Shown here: piece by piece, positions 58,727 to 64,000 of the stretch
Layout: the number at the start of each line of letters is the position of its first letter
How positions within the stretch are numbered: position 1 is the stretch's first letter
Origin: Megalobrama amblycephala
Taxonomy: Eukaryota > Chordata > Actinopteri > Cypriniformes > Xenocyprididae
DNA length: 64,000 nucleotides
Assembly: GCF_018812025.1 (NCBI RefSeq)
Contig: NC_063066.1
Location: 6,070,882-6,134,881, forward strand
Direction: 5' to 3'
Notes under the pieces: model-generated
What the model saw: only the letters and a program-made list of their open reading frames with translations
What the model was told of the DNA's origin: nothing
Database searches by the model: none
Translations under genes and position numbers: made by a program

Positions 58727-60285
58727 GCAAAGGTCAGACACAGACAAATATTGTATTATGATGTTTTTTTCTAAGTCTTTGTTAAAACAATTTAATTGTT
58801 TTTGTGAAAAATGAATGTACTTAAATATATCTGTGCCTACAATAAGCATATAAATCATATTAGGATTTTTTTGTTGTTAGATATTACATTATATTTGATT
58901 AATGAGTGCAAGGCAGTGTAGCGACGGTGGTTATTTCGGATAAGACACATCACTAATGTCTCTTTAAAGAATGTGTCTTTCTCATCTCATCTGTAGCCAA
59001 AGGTGCATGAACATTTGTCGCAGCACTGTTACAATTCTTACATTTCTAGGTGAACTTCAGCTTATAAAGTTGTCCAATTAGGTTGCTTAGCCTGTGCAAC
59101 CAGCTGCAGCCTGAAAGGAAGAAATAAAGAGAGGAAAAAGTTTCTTTGAATGTAGAATATGTACATTGACAACATGATGTAATGTTCACTCACAAACACA
59201 ACAAAATGATGAATCATCTTTGAGACCAGTGGCCTTCCTGTCTCACTTCCTTCCCTAGGCATGACATGACCAATTAAAAATAAATAAATTGCACAGCTTA
59301 TTAGTTCATTTAACACACCGTATATGATGTGTTAGTAGTGGCACAGCGTTTGATTAGCAAGTAAGGTGACAAATTCTGGAAATAGAATAGGTGACAAATT
59401 CTAATATAGAATTTCTTGTAATAAACAAAGGATAAACTTATATAATAAAAAATAAGGTAATGAAATATACTTAGAAGAATTGTATTAATAAATTATGTAT
59501 AAAGTATTATGTAATAAAAAAGAACAACCTAACTGCAACTCGCATGACATGCAGTAATCAGCATGCCTTTTTTATTATGCAGAAAAGAATAGCTTTGGCA
59601 TTTTAAATCCTTTTTTTTTTTTTTTTTTTTTTAATTCTGTGGGGGGGGGGGGGGGGAAGTTGAATGAACTGAGCAAAGGAAGATGATGACAAAATTTTCA
59701 TTTTTTTTTTTTTTTTTTTTTTTTAAAGCAATGATCTGCAAAAAATGAGATTCGATTAGACTGATCTAATTTAGACCTACAGTATGAATGGGTGATTTCT
59801 GCCACAGTGTTCCAGACAAACATGCATTTAAATGCACTTGATATCCATTTGGCTAACAATTCTGATGGCACACATGTTCCTTCAGTTTCAGTGATGCTTC
59901 TGCAGTAGGGTATAAGGATTAGTAGATTGTATAACATAGTATAACATTATTAAGCTTTTTATTTTTGACAATGTAATGACACTTAAAATGTGTGATGATC
60001 ATTATTATTCAGTGAGATATGTCTTCCAGAAAGCTAGAGCCACCATTATAACTTGGTCTTGGGCATGTTAACTTGTGTCTTGCAACCATAGCAACATCTA
60101 ATTACTTGATCTGATTCCTCACCTTAGAATTTCAACTACTATGGCATTGCAATTAAATCATATGAAGAGACTGCAAATAAGTCAATAAAAAACTCACAAA
60201 ACCAAGTATGATTCTTGACTATTGTATTGTCACATCAGATCAACACATACTGTTATTTTCTTCTGAGACAGGTTCGCCAATGGAT
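58727..60285. other. intergenic, nothing recognised except homopolymers
   Basis: Poly-T at 59611-59632, poly-G at 59640-59656 and poly-T at 59701-59724. No coding. Confidence 0.5.
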
Positions 60286-62218
60286 AAGTCCTATTATGCC
60301 CCTTTTTACAAGATGTACAGTAATATAAGTCTCAGTTGTCTCCAGAATGTGTCTGTGAAGTTTCAGCACAAAATACCCCATAGATCATTTCTTATACCAT
60401 GTTGTAAATGCCCATTTTTGAGTGGAAGGAAAAACATGCTGTTTTCGTGCATGTAACTTTAAATGCAAATTAGTTACTGCTCCTCAGCCAGCTTTCCAGA
60501 AGAGGGCGGAGCCTACAGCTCGTGCCTCAGATACTCTAAAGCATTTTGTTTGGTTTTGATTATCATCTCTATCGTGGTCACACTCTCCTGACATTACGGT
60601 TCTTCATCATCATGAAAGTTTATTATCTGCATGTGTTTTAAAGCCATATCAGTCTAAACCATATCAGTCATATCAGTGAGTGCACACATCCGAACACGAG
60701 CACAGACAGCTGGCTGTCAGACGGCGCATCGTGTGAGTATGTATGAGTAACTATGTTCTCTTTCATCTTTTATTGCACTTAAACTGTCAAATACACACAA
60801 GGTTGTGTCAAAACACACTGTTCACATAAACACAGTCGGTTATGTATGTGAACGTAAACAGCAAGGAAAAAAATTACACTGTATTAAAGTGAAAGCAGCA
60901 TAATATACAGGACATACTGCTATATATGAAGAGTTGAGATGCAAAAGCCTCTAAGTGCTGTCTGAAATGAGCATTTTTATCAAGATCGTATGTTTAGGTT
61001 CAGTAATTTCACTTTAATGGCAGTTAATAGGCCCTTTTCATTGCCATTAAAGTGAAATAACTGAACATAAACATACAAGCTTGATAAAAATGGTCATTTT
61101 AGAAGAAAATTTCAGACGGCATTTAGAGGCTTTTGCATCTGAACTCTTCATACTGTATGTTGTTAGTTCCTGTCCTTGATTCTGATTGGTCAATAGCTGC
61201 GTTTTATTCACGATAAAACACGGCTATGACCGCTTCACCCAACGGTTCTGTGTATCACTACACAACACCTTTAGCAACCAGTCTTAGCAACGTAAACTGT
61301 ATGTTCTCAATTATTATTGTTCATTGAAGCTTACTGTTTTATGTAGAAGAGTATTGTGAGAAAGAGATCGATTGAGCGAGTTTATTACCTGCATTTAGAT
61401 TTAGCATTTTCCTTCAGGTCAGTCCTATGTTCATAATAAAAAAATCTGTTTAAATGTCCGATGTATTATCTTGACCTTTTAACAGTTAAGGAGTTTTCCC
61501 GTGACTGACAGCGCTAGTCAAAGCATTTGTCAGTTGCGTCTTGTTCCTTGTTCACAACAATTCAGTCTTTTCAATGTAAAAGTCTTCACTACTGACTGAC
61601 ACACTCATAAAGACAGTCTTTGCTGCCATCTAATGGTATAATAATGTAACTGTTGCTGTTCACGGTCAGGGACTATTTTTTCCGGTGTAAGGAAGGCTTT
61701 TATTGAAAGTTTACTTCATGAAAGATGCACTGATACATATTTTTAGCTTTAATATTTGTATTGTGTGGTAACTCTGCTTCGCGTCGTGCCTAACAACGCC
61801 CTTCAGCCATGAATTATTCATGATATAGCACAGCCTCTCGTACCTTATTGCTTACATATGAATCAAACAAAAGAAAAGCAGAAAATCACTCACTGCTCTA
61901 ACTTTAATAAGAATACATTTCTTACTTGAATGCTGCTGTTAAATGCTCTGGCGAGGAGATAAACATGAAGGACTGTGTACAGCTCACTGAGGGCGGGGTC
62001 TATGCTAATAGGACAGTCCTCAACAGTCGTGGGCGGGGCCTAGGCATTTTGTGACATCACAAAAGGTAGAAACTGTTCTGAGACACTCCTATGATTTATG
62101 GGGATTAAAAAAAAGAGGAGTGGGTGGATTTTTACCATTATAGGGTAGTTGTGTACACACACTGCCGACAAACATGTTCAAACACCATGTAAAAGTGAAT
62201 TTTGTTAATAGGTCCACT
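60286..62218. mobile_element. large TTAA-type element with central palindrome
   Basis: The left end GTCCTATTATGCCCC and right end, the inverse of AGTGGACCTATTAACAAAA, bracket about 1.93 kb; the right flank is TTAA (62219-62222). Typical inner strings are GAAGAGGGCGGAGCC and GGGCGGGGCCTAGGC. A palindrome of about 100-bp arms lies at 60926-61151. No intact coding sequence. The left flank is degenerate. Confidence 0.7.
60926..61151. repeat. palindrome inside the TTAA-type element
   Basis: ATGAAGAGTTGAGATGCAAA is mirrored by TTTGCATCTGAACTCTTCAT, and TTTCACTTTAATGGCAGTTA is mirrored around a short centre near 61035. The arms differ at several positions. Confidence 0.88.
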
Positions 62219-62222
62219 TTAA

Positions 62223-64000
62223 TGATGCTATGCTGGTTTCCGTCAGAAAAAATTAGCCTACTAAGAACTATACTATAGTTTCCTACATTTCACTGGGCCG
62301 GAGGTGGAGATTTAAGTGAAGGTCTTGTCCCTAGTGCATGTAAACCGTTGATCAAGCACAAGCGGGCAGGGATGAGCCAGTTCCGATTGATGACTAGACT
62401 ATTGATCGGACAGAAAAGTCCCTAAGGTTGTTTCTTAAGTTTAGCTAGGCAAGTCTTACAAACACATCCACAACCCTGAAGAAATGAAAAGAGACTCTTG
62501 TACACTGGGGGGTTTTTGGTATTCACATTAGGCCTTTAGATCTTGTTTTCAGTAAATGCCCAGAAAACATTCAGGAAATCAAAACTTCAACCAAATCTCA
62601 TAATATTTCTCTCATTCAACTTTGCATCAGACATTCAAATAAGTTTTGCAATGTCCTAGTTGACAAATTAATTTCTCATGTAGAGCGCCATTCATAATGT
62701 ATTATTATAGTCAACATTGCATTATTTTTACTTCGATAATCACTTTTTAAGATTAATGCAGTTTGTCAAGTAATAACCTACTGTGTCAAGTAATACACTT
62801 CGCAGATTAAAAATTTATTACAATCCAAGTTACTGTGTAACTTCAGGAGCATGGCAAAGAAAACAAGTCTATTTGTGCTGTTTATTACAGTGAGCATAAT
62901 GCAAAATTCAACAGGCTGCATTTCTGAGTAGTTTCGATCATTGCAGGTGATGCTTTTCACAATATCCCACCATTCTATTTGAATTATATTGATAAAAAGT
63001 CTCCAATATACCCGTTTATACGCACTGCATCATATGCTGAGTGTTAACTTTCACAAGCAATGTTGTGCCAGCAGTATTTTCTCACTCTCAGATCATTTCT
63101 GATCTTTCTGGACAAAGGTAAGAGAGTGACCATCACTAGGTGGCAATGTAGTGACACAGGAAAATGAACAGTGTCTTTCCTGCAGTCAAAATGTATGTCT
63201 AGAGAGCAGCAATTTACCACACCGTCTACAGCATATCCACTAATTTTCTTAATTTAATCTGAGGCATTTCAAAATCGTTTGTTAGACCACTTGACAGGTT
63301 CCTCAAAATGATGAAAGATGCATTCATTCACATATAAATAGCATGCATAACTTATATAAATGGTTGTGCAATGTGTAATTTTTGTCCATTTAACTGTAAC
63401 AACTCTAATATATCTAGTTGACTGCTGTGTTGAATCCCAAACTATTTAATGACTACATGAAAGAAAAGAAAAAAAAAAAGAAGAAAAAAAAAAAAAGCAA
63501 CATCTTTCACTCATGACTTCACAGGGAAAATATCTAAATTGCTCATTCCTGGCTGTATCCCTTAAGAAATCGCCATGGACAGCTGGTCTAGGACATGACG
63601 TTCTCACACACGAAGCTTTTCCAATATCTCACAAAGCTCTTCTGCTGTCTACAGCATCGGGAACAATGACAGGTCCTGGTAAAGGAGCTGAACTGGCATG
63701 GCATGTCAGACCTTGCAGTGATTTCTCAGAGAGAGCTATTTCACATTAGTATTAAAGTGGTCCTTAACAAAAAGGTACAAGCAGTCTGAAAAATAGCTAC
63801 TTAAAGAATGCATTAGTTGCTGTAAAGAGTCCTTTGAGGTAATGTTGGAAAATAAAGAAGGTAAAAGAGATGTGAATTTGATTTAACAAAATTGTTAGGA
63901 TTCATTTATAAAAAATGCAACAGAAAATAAGTTGAGTGTCTGACATTCAAGATTCTAAAGGGAATGGAGACAAGAAATTGCTATGTAAAAAAAAATGCAT
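62223..64000. other. intergenic, nothing recognised
   Basis: An A-rich run lies at about 63463-63496. Short open frames are unremarkable. Confidence 0.5.

Overview
The window looks like an AT-rich, repeat-dense stretch of a teleost genome, most likely a cyprinid (carp, goldfish or zebrafish relatives). The argument is the only recognisable host gene, a vertebrate Kelch-like gene with GT-AG introns, plus repeat types I know from cyprinid genomes: Tc1/mariner elements with TA targets, hAT elements with 8-bp target duplications, and very many short inverted-repeat elements flanked by TTAA. Species assignment is inference.

Positions 1-13132 hold the 3' end of a Kelch-like gene on the + strand, best matched to klhl4. 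Four coding exons (1064-1226, 8125-8337, 8911-9082, 13073-13132) encode the last part of the Kelch beta-propeller and the C-terminus. The BTB, BACK and first Kelch repeats lie upstream of the window. The three complete introns are packed with nested elements: a small hAT element between TA microsatellites, a Tc1/mariner copy with a nearly complete transposase inside a hairpin element (3810-5884), a LINE 3' end, a 0.9-kb inverted-repeat element, a 2.4-kb hAT element (9126-11526) carrying two further elements, and a TTAA element inserted into another TTAA-type element (11533-12663).

After the klhl4 stop codon about 50 kb contains no convincing host gene. It holds TTAA-flanked elements, often end to end and sharing a single TTAA (21619-22527, 31989-32963, 40704-41650). 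It also holds hAT elements with readable 8-bp duplications (34523-35822, 46608-46853), two truncated Tc1 transposases (about 55989-56876 and 57690-58169), a large element with a tandemly repeated interior (48930-50821), hairpin elements and microsatellites. Some TTAA elements keep broken protein-coding remnants: a THAP-type zinc finger with its AVPT box at 26110-26350, and a short PTEPENICC segment at 37902-37946 that resembles P2X7-ballast-like proteins of fish elements.

I do not see an operon-like or multi-gene system. The most unusual signals are the serial TTAA insertions, the two 0.95-kb copies 8.7 kb apart sharing a TTACGTAA palindrome, a perfect 37-bp hairpin at 22373-22468, an unexplained 33-35-bp direct repeat (42669 and 44443), and a possible orphan terminal exon at 56965-57255. 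Intervals described as empty mean only that I recognised nothing by eye; weakly conserved regulatory elements or noncoding RNAs would escape this reading.
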